Of a DNA stretch of 64,000 bases, positions 46,417 through 57,880 are shown one piece after another. Source of the DNA: Escarpia spicata. Taxonomy: Eukaryota; Annelida; Polychaeta; Sabellida; Siboglinidae. Location of the stretch: assembly GCA_963995525.1 (NCBI GenBank), contig OZ023217.1, positions 24,163,494 through 24,227,493 on the forward strand, in the 5' to 3' direction. The notes beneath the pieces were generated by a model that saw only the letters and a program-made list of their open reading frames with translations, had not been told where the DNA came from and did not search any database. The position numbers were made by a program, and so were the translations under genes. The number at the start of each line of letters is the position of its first letter. Within the stretch, counting starts at the first letter, position 1.

Positions 46417-47919
46417 AATAAATAACATTAAGTACACTACCAGTACGAGCAGGCCTAAGGAAGATTTGCAATCTGTCATTCACTTGGACACCACCCAACA
46501 ATTTTGCACACCGACAGTCGATCCGCAACACAACTTGACAACCGACCGGCGATGACGACGCCAAGATGGCAAGGTGCCCACAAGGTAAATTACATAAGTT
46601 AAAGCAAATTCGTGCTACTTACAATTTGACCACTTGTTAGAAGTCACGTGGAGCTGCAGTATAACAATCGAATGCAAACAATAAGCAATTTGGATGGAAG
46701 TTTACTGTTTTTAAAACGGCACGCAGCCCTTTCCTGTACCCACAGTTCTTCACGATGTTGACGTTGTTATGGTTGCCGCCTAGTCTCGAGTTAGTCCGTT
46801 AGAGGGCGCCGTTTTATAGGTCCCTCTCGATGTGGGCGTGTTTTTGATCATAGCGACTAAACACGTAAATAGCTGCCACAAAGAAACTCACCACTAACTT
46901 GACTGATAGGTATTTGTACTGTTGAGTTTCGACGCAGCTGTTTAAGCCATTGTTTGAGTCTAGCACCAGAAGCAGTAGGCATACAATGCCGGGGAGCTAG
47001 TCCAGGCAAAGACTAGACTCCAGTGAAGTGGTGGGTGACAGTGGAGTCTGGAGAGTCGATCGGCGAACAACGCCTGGCCCTGGCTTTACGCAGTATCAGA
47101 GATGCAGTATAAATTCGTCTAATCTTATGCCTTGCAGTTTAAAAAATACTGTGATTTTTGCAGGTAAAACTAAGAGTTTTACTTGTTCTCGATCATCACT
47201 TCATATCTGTGCTATTTTATTTATGTACCTTGTACCAACAACTGATCACACAATTGCAATGCCAAGCCCAAGGCAATGTAATTTAAGTGTGTATTTATAA
47301 TAAAAATCCAACTAATTACTAAATGAAAGGTGAAAAAATTGCACAATATAATTAAACCTCGTAAATAATTAACTTATTGCAGTTGACAAAATATGAGTGC
47401 CAGTCTACAAGGACAACTGCAAATCTATAATATTAATAATTTATTAATATGCTAACTTAAATTGCACATTACTGGTATAGCATTTTGTTATTGTCCAAGG
47501 CAGCTAGATGGATCCATGCGCTTGTTTCTGTGTATACCTCCTTGGACCATTGGCTTCTAATCTACCAACTGGGGATGTATTTAAACAGTGCAATGCATAC
47601 AGTTATTTAGAGTTATTTAGACACGCTTGCTATTCTAAAGGGCTTTAAAATGTTCCTACCTGAGAGAATTGAGTGGTGAACAACCCTCCAGATGGCGCCA
47701 GTGTAAAGGTGTTTAAGATCAAAATACTGCAATAATAATAATTAATGCCCGGGGTTAAGGTTAGTCCTTGGGTGTAATGGTCGCCACAAACCGAGGGCAA
47801 TATTAATGTTAACATATAGGTTATTACTATGTAATTTGGTAATTAACATAAAGATACTACATTTGATAGTTATTTGGGTTGGTTGTCAGTTATCCATAAT
47901 GAACTGATTGTTTTGCTAG
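46417..47919. promoter_or_regulatory. Probable promoter region of the annexin-like gene
   Basis: No coding exon seen. The AAGATGGCAAGG at about 46564 resembles a YY1/TSS-proximal motif, and 46730-47060 is locally CpG-rich. First non-coding exon and start site cannot be placed. The intron-like sequence from 47100 ends at the acceptor GTTTTGCTAG at 47919. Confidence 0.3.
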
Positions 47920-47969
47920 ATGATGCTTCGGTGAGGACATGAGCCAGCTGCAGTCAGACATTATACAAC

Positions 47970-48102
47970 ATGGGTTGCATTTCGGTGAAGCCAAGTGGAG
48001 GAGGCAAAGACTTGTTGGATCTAAACGATGATGATGATCCTCTACATGACTGTGACTCCGTGAACAGCTATACAGAAGTGATCCATACCTCAGTAATCGC
48101 AG
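47970..48102 (+). CDS. Annexin-like exon 1 (coding), MGC start
   Basis: ATG at 47970 in CAACATGG context; an acceptor at 47919 makes the preceding 50 bases 5' UTR. Encodes MGCISVKPSGGGK and an acidic DLNDDDDPL segment, then the first helix of repeat 1. The frame needs a phase-1 end, supplied only by CAG|GCAAGT, a consensus GC-AG donor; a GT alternative at 48092 would be phase 0 and hits a stop in exon 2. An upstream ATG at 47939 opens an overlapping out-of-frame uORF. Confidence 0.75.
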
Positions 48103-51100
48103 GCAAGTGCACCAGGTTTCTTGTGGGATTCCTTTGTTTTGCAGTATTTGATTATATAATTTCAATCTACTGGCTGATACTGATAGTGATAACGTAGTGT
48201 GCACTGCCTATTGGAAACAACTGCAGTAGAACTTTGATTTACGGTCACGTCAGTAATACAGCCACCTTGCAATTAAGGTCACCTTTGGACAGACGCAAAT
48301 TATTTCTATTTGCAACAGTAAAGTATAGGAAATTTGTCCCACTAACGCAGCCACCTTGCTACTCAGGTCACTTTGGCCCAATCCCGAAGGTGACCTTGAT
48401 AGTACGGTTCCTCTGTACATGACCTTGTGTACACGAACTTATTATATAATCATATCCATGTGTTATATATGAGTTATTACTGTTCTGTTCTGTTGACTTA
48501 CACTAACGTGTGTTCCGACTCGAACATACGCGTATAACGAAATGCTTTATAACACAAGATTACCGGGATACTGACAATGCCAACTGCCTTGGTCGCCAGC
48601 ACTACTCGCAGACAACACTAGACAATACATGACAATTACATTAATTGTAATAAATAATATCATTGATACATTTTGCTATAGATATTTCACTAGATAGGAA
48701 TCACAGGTGTCACATATTTGAAAGTGACTTGACATGTGACCTGAACTTGAGTGGGATATCAAGACTAGGATTTGCAGTTCTTTGACTTGACTGTTGAGAT
48801 TTGACTTGATTTGCAAAATTATGACTTACTGATATGTCACCGATAAGCTTATTAGCCGAGTACTTTATTAACAGCAGTTTTGCAATGAGAGAATAATTAA
48901 AAATAATAATTACTATTAAGCAATGTTAAGTAATTCTATGCATGTAATGTTTGTGCAAGAAGTCAAATATGCATTGCTAAGAGTAGTTATGAGTTATTAA
49001 TATTGAAACTGTCAATGATAACTCCTTATTAATGATAATACATGTCTTACCAAGATTTTTATCTTAAGATACATACACATAGTACAGATAGCACTGATTG
49101 GATGTTAACCGAATGAGCATTTTCAGTAGTTATTTCTGCATATACAAAATATATGTTTTTATAATTAATGCAGCATGGTGTTCTTTAACCTATGGTTGAT
49201 CTATGTTTGTTGCTTTTCAGGAGAATTTGAAATAACTCTGAGAGCATTTTACAAATGCGACACACAGAAGAGACAAGATATCGCGGAGAAATACTCCTCT
49301 TCATTTCACAGAGAGCTCGATGGCGATATAAAGGAGCTCTCTTGGAAAGCAGGTTTCATTATTGAGACTTTCCTTGTAGATAGATTCTCTCGTGTGGCAA
49401 GATATCTCTTTTATTGTCTCCAAAATGGCATATGGAAACAAAACATGGCTGTGGTTGAGATTGTGTGCAGTCACTCTGCCAGTGAACTGTCGGAGATACA
49501 AAAGGAATATCAGAACATCAGTGGTCAAACACTTGGCAGTGATCTGCAATCTAAGTATATCGACGAGGAAGTTTGTCATATTTTGATCGCGCGGTTGTCA
49601 TTAAAGGTATTTGGTCTTTATCATTTGCCGGATTGGTTTATCAGTTTAAAGAAATTATTTCAGATTACTAAGATGTCAATATCATAGTCTGATTCATGCA
49701 TCATTGTCAAGACTAGTTCACTGCTGTGGCTGGTTTAATTTTGAATTAATTATTTAATATATAAAAATGAGAAAAATAAAACTACAAATAGTGACATAAT
49801 CTACAAACATATATATAGTAAATATACATTGTTGAATACAGGCACCGTGGTATATCTATATCACTCGGTGATCTGTTATAAACAACACTAGATATTATCC
49901 ACAATTGACACATATCTTTTGTAGGCCATTATCATAGGTATGCTGAATCGCAAGTCTTGATCATCTAAACTACAGCAGATTTGGCTCACTCACTGATGTA
50001 ATTAAACAATAACTGTACATGTAATTATGTTGTCGTTTACAACTTTTCCATTAAAATGCTATGGTAAAAATGTGAGCAAAGACTAATCTACCCTTCACAG
50101 AATGTGATATGTATTAATAGATGTATTTGATCTGAAGGAGTCATCAAATGATGACCAAGAAGATGCCTCAAGATGTTCAGCTCAGCTCATAGACGCTGCC
50201 AAAAATGAGACTCTGTTTGGTGATAGTCATCTCTTCCGAGACTGCATTACAACCAAGTCAGCCTCGGACCTCAAACTGATCCTTGAAATGTTTCTTAAGG
50301 TATTTTCTGCAAGTTTCTATCAACAGAATAATTACATGAAGATTAAGTAAATTAACCATAAGATAGTTCTAGTTCTGTTCTAGTTGTTTTCAGCGCTCAG
50401 CAACGTTCTATTATTAACTGACTCGTCTATATGTACACTGTATATAGATATATATATATATTATGGTTTTATAAGGTGTCATTCAACTAGTCAGCCTTTT
50501 TCAGAACATTATCGCCAAGCCGACCTTTCTATGCTGGCACTGAGGGTGGTCACTTCCAGGGTGCTTTTCGTCCTCGGTGGTTCTTTTACGTCCCAAATTG
50601 AGAAATGAATGTTAAGTAAATTAGTTAGCTACAACCACCGGCGAACTTAACATTTCCTAATGGACGGGGCAATATTTTGGGACTCATTGGTGTTTCTGTG
50701 ATGTCAGGAGAGAGCAGTGTTGAAGGTTTTCCCAGTCAAGGAGAGGGTAGTGTGTTGCAGATTTTCTTGTTCTGAAGTGGGGTAGTGTTGGATATGTTCC
50801 CAGTCAGGCCACAAGAGGGTCTTCACAGCTGCAATGGGAAAATACATATTTCAGTATGTCCTAAATCTGCTGGTGTCTACAACTGAGGTGTATGTATGGA
50901 AATATTAATACTTGTGTTTATTAATCAAACACTAAGGTTAGTGGAAGTACCGGTCTTCGACCTACCAGACTGCCAGTACATATGTGTCATAAATTTTGTT
51001 TGATTTTTAGAAATGTGTGAAATGGCCTCATTTCTTCTGGTCATATAGTAAACACCAGCTATATATACCAGAGATGGGTGATTCTAACTGCACGTTCCTG

Positions 51101-54100
51101 GAATTGCTTTGATAATGTTGCCTGGTCCCAAACAAGACCAGCAAAGACAGAAAGTGGGACAAAGTATATTTGATTCAGCAAATTTCCATACATTTATGTT
51201 GGCAATATCCCAGGGATAGTGTAATCTATTACCACCCTTGGCTTGAGAGGAAGATTCTGGCTAATAGAACAGACTTGGGCACATTAACAACTCAAACTGT
51301 ATGATGGTAAGGTTCAGTAGAACTATATGTATGATTCTTAAGATTTGAATTGTTGTTGGTATTGCGTTATTAATAATGACAGCAAGTAGGTTATACTTTG
51401 TGTCATGCAGCAATGCCAGAGAGACATGACAGTGGAGATAGAAAAATATTACCCAGAAGGCCACACAAGGGAAGCTCTTGTAACAATGGGTAGGTCACTC
51501 GTATGTTAGTGTGGATTCAAAAGCATTTGCTTCAGTTTAGATCTACATTAATAGTAAAACTTGTGGAACAATAAATGAGTAACCCTCGTCAAAAATTAGC
51601 ATCAGCCATAACAGCTTCCATCATCTTTATAATAACAACTTGCCACGTTTCACATCTAGGTTTATCTAGCCATTTCATGAACTATTGCACGTATCGGGCT
51701 ACATTTCATATGATGTCGTTTTGATGCCTGGAGTGATTTGTTTCTAATAGTATCTAAATCATTAGAAGTTGAGAAACTTTTTGGGTTTAGTCTCTGTGAA
51801 GCTGAAAATGTAGAATACTTTGAGATAGATTCCTACAGATGATGCAAGGCATATTCAGTTAGAGGTTTGTAAACTTAAAAATAAAACTAAGAAAATCGGT
51901 GTTTAATAGTAAACAAATATTATTGTTTTAGTTTTATTGCAACTTTTCTCTTCAATGTTTTTTGACAATATGTGTAGTTTAAGTGATACATATTTCTAAG
52001 TGAACCAAGAGCATGCATGTGTATGTCAAGACATACCGATATCTGAAGGTACGTCAAAAGAAAGGTTGCTGCATACCGGTATATATAATATGTTACCCAA
52101 AGTTACAACAAGTTTGCTCAGAGTGACATTATTCAGTAACAATACTATATTTAGTCATACATTTTAATTTATACATGTTTTTAATAAATAATTTATAATT
52201 AAAAACTATGCATAACATTTTTTTAAATGCATATTCATTTTGTCTTATTTTTGACAATAAATACATCATTTTTATTATTAGAACTGTGTGTTTCAGTGAA
52301 GTTGCTGCGTACCAGATGGTTATACTTGACTCATGTCATCCATGAGCTGAGGACAGCTGATACAGAGGAGAAAGAGAGACATCTTCTCTATCTGGTACTC
52401 TCTATGGATCAGGTATCTAATATGTTGAGTTTCATTTTTTAAAGAAAGGAATTTAAATTTTGACCTACTGATTTAGTTTAATGTTGGTTTATTAGTCGGC
52501 TCCATGAGAGCGACTATCAAAGTCTTGGAGGCGTCTCCTGACCCTTATTTGTTAAGTTGCATACCGTATTCATGAGAAGTGTATAAATTGTACTATTTAA
52601 AATTATAATTTGACATGCATGTATCATAATTATGTATTATTTGAAATGTCTGACAGGTCAAATATAATAAATTCCTCTTCTTCATCTTTTTTCCCTGTTT
52701 ATAAATATGTAAACTGGTCCACACCAGTATGTGGTTGTCTCTGTAAATGCACCAGACAAGTAAACATCCTTTGTTGTTAGACTGCCTTGACAACATATTC
52801 CTTGTCCTAGGTTGCAGTGCAGTGGTAGGATGACATTTTGTAGTGCAGTGGTAGGATGACACATTGTAGTGCAGTGGTAGGATGACATGTTGTAGTGCAG
52901 TGGTAGGATGACATGTTGTACTGCAGTGGTAGGATGACATGTTGTAGTGCAGTGGTAGGATGACATGTTGTAGTGCAGTGGTAGGATGACACGTTGTGGT
53001 GCAGTGGCAGGATGACATGTTGTAATGCAGTGGTAGGATGACACGTTGTAGTGCAGTGGCAGGATGACATGTTGTAGTGCAGTGGTAGGATGACATGTTG
53101 TACTGCAGTGGTAGGATGACATGTTGTAGTGCAGTGGTAGGATGACATGTTGTAGTGCAGTGGTAGGATGACACGTTGTGGTGCAGTGGCAAGATGACAT
53201 GTTGTAGTGCAGTGGTAGGATGACACGTTGTAGTGCAGTGGTAGGATAACAAGTTGTAGTGCAGTGGCAGGATGACATGTTGTAGTGCAGTGGTAGGATG
53301 ACATGTTGTAGTGCAGTGGTAGGATGACACGTTGTAGTGCAGTGTTATGACATGTTGTAGTGCAGTGTTAGGATGACACGTTGTAGTGCAGTGGTAGGAT
53401 GACATGTTGTAGTGCAGTGTTAGGATGACACGTTGTAGTGCAGTGTTATGACATGTTGTAGTGCAGTGTTAGGATGACACGTTGCAGTGCAGTGGTAGGA
53501 TGACACGTTGCAGTGCAGTGGTAGGATGACACGTTGCAGTGCAGTGGTAGGATGACACGTTGCAGTGCAGTGGTAGGATGACACGTTGCAGTGCAGTGGT
53601 AGGATGACACGTTGCAGTGCAGTGGTAGGATGACACGTTGCAGTGCAGTGGTAGGATGACACGTTGCAGTGCAGTGGTAGGATGACACGTTGCAGTGCAG
53701 TGGTAGGATGACACGTTGCAGTGCAGTGGTAGGATGACACGTTGCAGTGCAGTGGTAGGATGACACGTTGCAGTGCAGTGGTAGGATGACACGTTGCAGT
53801 GCAGTGGTAGGATGACACGTTGCAGTGCAGTGGTAGGATGACACGTTGCAGTGCAGTGGTAGGATGACACGTTGCAGTGCAGTGGTAGGATGACACGTTG
53901 CAGTGCAGTGGTAGGATGACACGTTGTAGTGCAGTGGTAGGATGACACGTTGTAGTGCAGTGTTAGGATGACACGTTGCAGTGCAGTGGTAGGATGACAC
54001 GTTGTAGTGCAGTGGTAGGATGACACGTTGTAGTGCAGTGTTAGGATGACACGTTGCAGTGCAGTGGTAGGATGACACGTTGCAGTGCAGTGGTAGGATG

Positions 54101-55462
54101 ACACGTTGTAGTGCAGTGGTAGGATGACACGTTGTAGTGCAGTGGTAGGATGACACGTTGCAGTGCAGTGGTAGGATGACACGTTGCAGTGCAGTGGTAG
54201 GATGACACGTTGCAGTGCAGTGGTAGGATGACACGTTGCAGTGCAGTGGTAGGATGACACGTTGCAGTGCAGTGGTAGGATGACACGTTGCAGTGCAGTG
54301 GTAGGATGACATGTTGCAGTGCAGTGGTAGGATGACATGTTGTAGTGCAGTGTTAGGATGACACGTTGCAGTGCAGTGGTAGGATGACACGTTGCAGTGC
54401 AGTGGTAGGATGACACGTTGCAGTGCAGTGTTAGGATGACATGTTGCAGTGCAGTGGTAGGATGACATGTTGTAGTGCACTGGTAGGATGACACGTTACA
54501 GTGCAGTGTTAGGATGACATGTTGTAGTGCAGTGTTATGACATGTTGTAGTGCAGTGTTATGACATGTTGTAGTGCAGTGTTAGGATGACACGTTGTAGT
54601 GCAGTGGTAGGATGACATGTTGTAGTGCAGTGTTAGGATGACACGTTGTAGTGCAGTGGTAGGATGACATGTTGTAGTGCAGTGTTAGGATGACATGTTG
54701 TAGTGCAGTGGTAGGATGACATGTTGTAGTGCAGTGGTAGGATGACATACCATCAAAGGAGAGAATCGGAGTATGAGTCGACCTCCTGTCATTTTGAAAC
54801 TGGCAGTTTTGTTCACCACACATTGCCTGTGCCTTTGTTTGGAAAATGGTTCATTGATTCTGTTTATCTGGTGTCTATGCTGGTGGAAGTAACATATCTT
54901 TATCATGTACTCACATGACCAATGGTCGTTATTTGTAAAATTCACTACATCCCAGTTTAGCTGTTATCAGCTGTTTCGGGATTATCACAAGTCAAGTAAT
55001 ACCTGGTAATTCTATGAAGGGTTTCATGGAAAAATGCGATATATTCATATTCTGTTCTTACAAAAACTCACTTCTGTGCTGCTGCCTGAATCATCAGAGC
55101 ATAAATGAAAACATTAGAATATTTTTAAAATAAAAAATCATAGCAGATGATAGCAAGAACCAAACTTTTGCTCATTTCTGTTCTGAAATTGTTATCACAT
55201 TTTGCCATGAAAGCCCTCATATAAAGCCAAGTTAAATCAATTTCCACAGTCATGTGCATAAAATAGATCCAGGTATGTTGAAGCAAGTAGTTGTAATTGT
55301 CTCTCTGCCACCCCATGTTGACTCTGTTCTTGTATCCAGGACTCAGTGAGAGAACTGAAGCAGGTGTATCAGAGCACCTTCTTTGAGATGTTGTCCAGAG
55401 ACGTGAAGACTTCTGTGAAGGACCCAATCATACGACGCGCCCTTCTCAATCACGTCAAGTAG
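47970..55462 (+). CDS. Annexin-like protein, complete (gene span, 6 exons)
   Basis: Exons 47970-48102, 49221-49606, 50138-50299, 51411-51489, 52282-52412 and 55340-55462, all in phase, give 337 residues, the usual annexin length. Four degenerate annexin repeats are visible: repeat 1 (about 35-110, TQKRQDIAEKYSSSF), repeat 2 (about 111-173, VVEIVCSHSASELSEIQKEY), repeat 3 (about 180-255) and repeat 4 (about 256-337, SVRELKQVYQSTFFEML). Annexins bind acidic membranes through GxGT..D/E calcium loops; none of the four repeats keeps that loop. The N-terminus MGCISVKPSGGGK has Gly2 and Cys3, a likely myristoylation and palmitoylation signal; ANXA13 is a known myristoylated annexin. Membrane binding by lipid anchor rather than calcium is inferred. 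Confidence 0.85.
48103..49220 (+). other. Annexin-like intron 1, nothing notable
   Basis: AT-rich. Two similar stretches (ACGCAGCCACCTTGC..AGGTCACTTTGG) occur at about 48255-48300 and 48345-48380. No coding block. Introns 2-4 (49607-50137, 50300-51410, 51490-52281) also show no recognisable content. Confidence 0.6.
49221..49606 (+). CDS. Annexin-like exon 2, repeats 1-2
   Basis: Acceptor TTGCTTTTCAG ends at 49220; donor GTATTT at 49607. Encodes EFEITLRAF..TQKRQDIAEKYSSSF and ELDGDIKEL (repeat 1), then repeat 2 ending ILIARLSLK. The QRQDIA core and helix spacing match annexins well. GIWKQN replaces the KGLGTDE calcium loop of repeat 2. Confidence 0.88.
50138..50299 (+). CDS. Annexin-like exon 3, repeat 3
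   Basis: 54 codons in phase 0, reading SSNDDQEDASRCSAQLIDAA and LFRDCITTKSASDLKLILEM, repeat 3 of an annexin. Donor GTATTT at 50300 is clear. The acceptor CTGAAG at 50137 is weak but is the only AG in phase after the last in-frame stop, so the 5' edge is tentative. Confidence 0.7.
51411..51489 (+). CDS. Annexin-like exon 4, end of repeat 3
   Basis: Acceptor GTCATGCAG, donor GTAGGT. Encodes RDMTVEIEKYYPEGHTREAL, helices D-E of repeat 3. Ends in phase 1, matching the next exon. Confidence 0.82.
52282..52412 (+). CDS. Annexin-like exon 5, start of repeat 4
   Basis: Acceptor TTATTATTAG, donor GTATCT. Encodes LCVSVKLLRTRWLYLTHVI, then a charged TADTEEKERHLLYLVLSMDQ. The position of the calcium loop is occupied by RTADTEEK, without Gly. 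Confidence 0.85.
52811..54750. repeat. 26-bp minisatellite, about 74 copies
   Basis: Unit GTAGTGCAGTGGTAGGATGA then CACGTT. Edges mix GTAGTGCAGTGGTAGGATGA/CATGTT and shorter 22-23 base units (GTGCAGTGTTATGACATGTT). The core at about 53480-53930 is a run of about 17 identical GCAGTGCAGTGGTAGGATGA units. Three 26-mers equal 78 bases, so all minus-strand frames stay open; the 270-344 codon frames are artefacts. It lies in the last annexin-like intron. Confidence 0.97.
55340..55462 (+). CDS. Annexin-like exon 6, end of repeat 4
   Basis: Acceptor TTGTATCCAG; 40 codons to TAG at 55460-55462. DSVRELKQVYQSTFFEMLSR matches the VDLxxIxxxFxxxYxxSL segment of annexin repeat 4. The tail PIIRRALLNHVK replaces the usual DYxxxLLxLxG. 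Confidence 0.88.
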   Translation, partial: DSVRELKQVYQSTFFEMLSRDVKTSVKDPIIRRALLNHVK

Positions 55463-56909
55463 ACACGTACAACTAGATGATGAGATGGATGTCAGGTCCA
55501 GGGTCAACGTGTGGTCATACACCCCGTTTTGTTTGAACAAGCGACAATGGGGCTTAGTTGGATGTTTTCTTGCGGATCCAGAGACAATTGACCTCAAACG
55601 GGGTGCAGTTGAAGGTTCTTGTTAAGCCTCAAGAAAGTCTGGCATCTATGGATGAAACTAAACATGCAGTTTCAACAGCACCTATGGAGTATTAACAAAT
55701 TCTTGATATTTAGCCAGATTATGATATTTTAATTTTGCCTATCAACACTCTGAAGATGTGCTACTCATAAAGTGTAAACTACAAGAAAGAGTTGACACTG
55801 ACAATCTGCATAAAGAATACAAGATTGGAATCCAGGCAGCTATAATATTGCATATACCCTGTGTATGTATTGACAGTGTTGTAAAGCTGTTGGCAGTAGC
55901 TAAGATACAGCAGCTAGAGACTGCAAATATTTTCATCATGACAGTTGTTCTAATCAGCTATAGAATCAGAATAATTTATTTTAACATAAGATCATATTGA
56001 ATTCAGCAAATATATGTACATAAATGTAAGGACAGGGAGATGCTGTAGAGATACCTATTTATTATAAATAAACCTTTGTAATATGTAGATTTTTAACATT
56101 ATATATGTATATACACAGCTATATATATAATTATGCACACATATATATATTAGATGTGAAATCGTCTATTGTAACCTCATGACTATAGTGTAAGGAATTA
56201 AAAAGATTCTGTGCACATGTTTTGTTAATGGTAGCCTCTGCAGGTGAAAGTAGAAGAAATGTCACATAATAATTGTTTCATATTGTAGTATATTTTGTTT
56301 ATTTATTGTTGATGTATACGTGTGTGATCTCACAACTATTGTGATATCTGTCAGTATGTGTGGTTGTATAAATACGTGACCACATTGTTCTGATTTGAAT
56401 TAAAGGTATTCGTGCTGTGGTGTGCATGTTGTCACGCATTGTTTCAAAAACACATTTTGAGACTTACCGGTACTGAAATGCATGGTGAGGTAGACGTTTA
56501 AAGTGAACAAGTATGTATAATTCTGGGTGTGTATTTACTTAATTACACTGCTGGATCATATTTCCCCACTTGGTGTACATAATTCACAGCCAGTGTTCCT
56601 CTATTATGGCTGTCTTGCTTTCCCAATCGTCTTTGTCAATCGCCCATTCTCTGGCTGTGTTTTTGCAATCACAGTCTGTTCCCAATAACGTCCTTGTTTT
56701 TTATTATATCTTCTCACACTTCAATAATTCTTTTGTCAATCCACTTCACTCTCTTCTAGAAGTGACAGTTTCCCAACCCAGTAACATTTCACCCTCATTC
56801 ACTTCCTGTCGCTCTGACTCTTCTTCACTGCTAGCACCTTCCACCTCCAGCAAACACTCTCCCTCATAATAGTCCATTTCACCATTTGACACTAATGTGT
56901 TCAATAGCC
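55463..56909 (+). other. Annexin-like 3' UTR and downstream flank
   Basis: AATAAA at 56067 is a good poly(A) signal, suggesting a 3' UTR of about 0.6 kb; ATTAAA near 56400 is a second candidate. After that there is nothing recognisable until the inverted element at 56910. Confidence 0.5.
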
Positions 56910-57589
56910 AACCTAGAAATGTTCTATCCTATGAACTTTTTTGGTTGCTTTGTACTCATATGGGGTCCTAGAACAAATTCAGCTTGGTTGCCCAAACGCC
57001 AACTTTGGGCAACTCTGGTAATTTGCATAAATCCAAGATGGCCACTGGGCGATGTCTTGAACATTTAACTTTTGAACTACTTGTCCTAGAATGATGTATA
57101 ATACCTCTTTTAAGGGGTGTTGGGGTGCGTAGAATCCATTTCTGATGTTATTTTTTCTATTCAAGGTCAAGATCAAACGCTGAAGGTCAGGTGAAGGTCA
57201 AATGTTTGATTTCTCATGGACAATGAATGGAAACTTCTACTAATTTATATTTTAGTTTATTCATGCACATAAATAGATAATCTTACAATATTTGACAGAT
57301 TTGTTCATGAGAAAAAACAGTAATCAGTCATATTTGAAACACGTAGTTACATCTGCTACTCGTAGTATATAGTGTAAATATCATTATGAACATTGGCATT
57401 CATATTTCTTTGTAAGGGAAATTATTCCATTAAGTAATCATGCCCAAAAGTCATTATAAAGACGATGCAAGGATTGACATCCATAACTATGGATAAAAGA
57501 TAGTCTTACACAATGCTATGCTACAAGCATAAGGTTTACGCTATCTTAGTAACTGCAGATATCGCCTAATAATCTACCATTTAATCGGG

Positions 57590-57880
57590 ATCAGCAAGAT
57601 CATCCTCAACATCTTCATGGCCTTCACCCTCCTTATCTACATCCTCTACAATCTCATCTTCAGAATCCTCCTCCTCAGTATCCTCCATCTCGATACCCTC
57701 CTCGTCTCCAGCCTAAGCCTCTTCTGTCTGAGTCTACGGATTACAGCAGCCCTCTTCGCCAGAACAGATGCAGTATGACGTGCACGAAAGATGTTCTTTG
57801 TGGCAGCCACAAACCTACGTGCTGCACTTCTTGCCCTGTGCCCTACATTCACAATGAATCACATCACACAGGTGTGGTGG
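57590..57880 (-). pseudogene. Inverted second copy of the CXC-cluster 3' end
   Basis: Minus-strand reading gives HCECRAQGKKC, VCGCHKEHLSCTSYC, a Gly-Glu-rich break and an acidic tail, parallel to 59961-60256 on the plus strand but with in-frame stops. It lies at the inner end of the left arm. Confidence 0.8.

Noticed and set aside
46409..46564. Minus-strand frame with a phase-1 donor as the first exon of the Jhy-like gene
   Set aside because: It could join in phase, but it begins at TTG without an ATG and lies 10 kb away with no similarity support.
53446..54494. 340-residue minus-strand Cys/His repeat proteins
   Set aside because: Product of the 26-bp array; all three frames are open with the same repeated peptide, typical of a unit not divisible by three but free of stops.
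57646..57852. Arg-rich frames at 57646-57852 (-) and 59980-60177 (+) as a duplicated gene
   Set aside because: They are the wrong frame of the CXC-cluster coding end; the Cys-rich frame carries the family signal.
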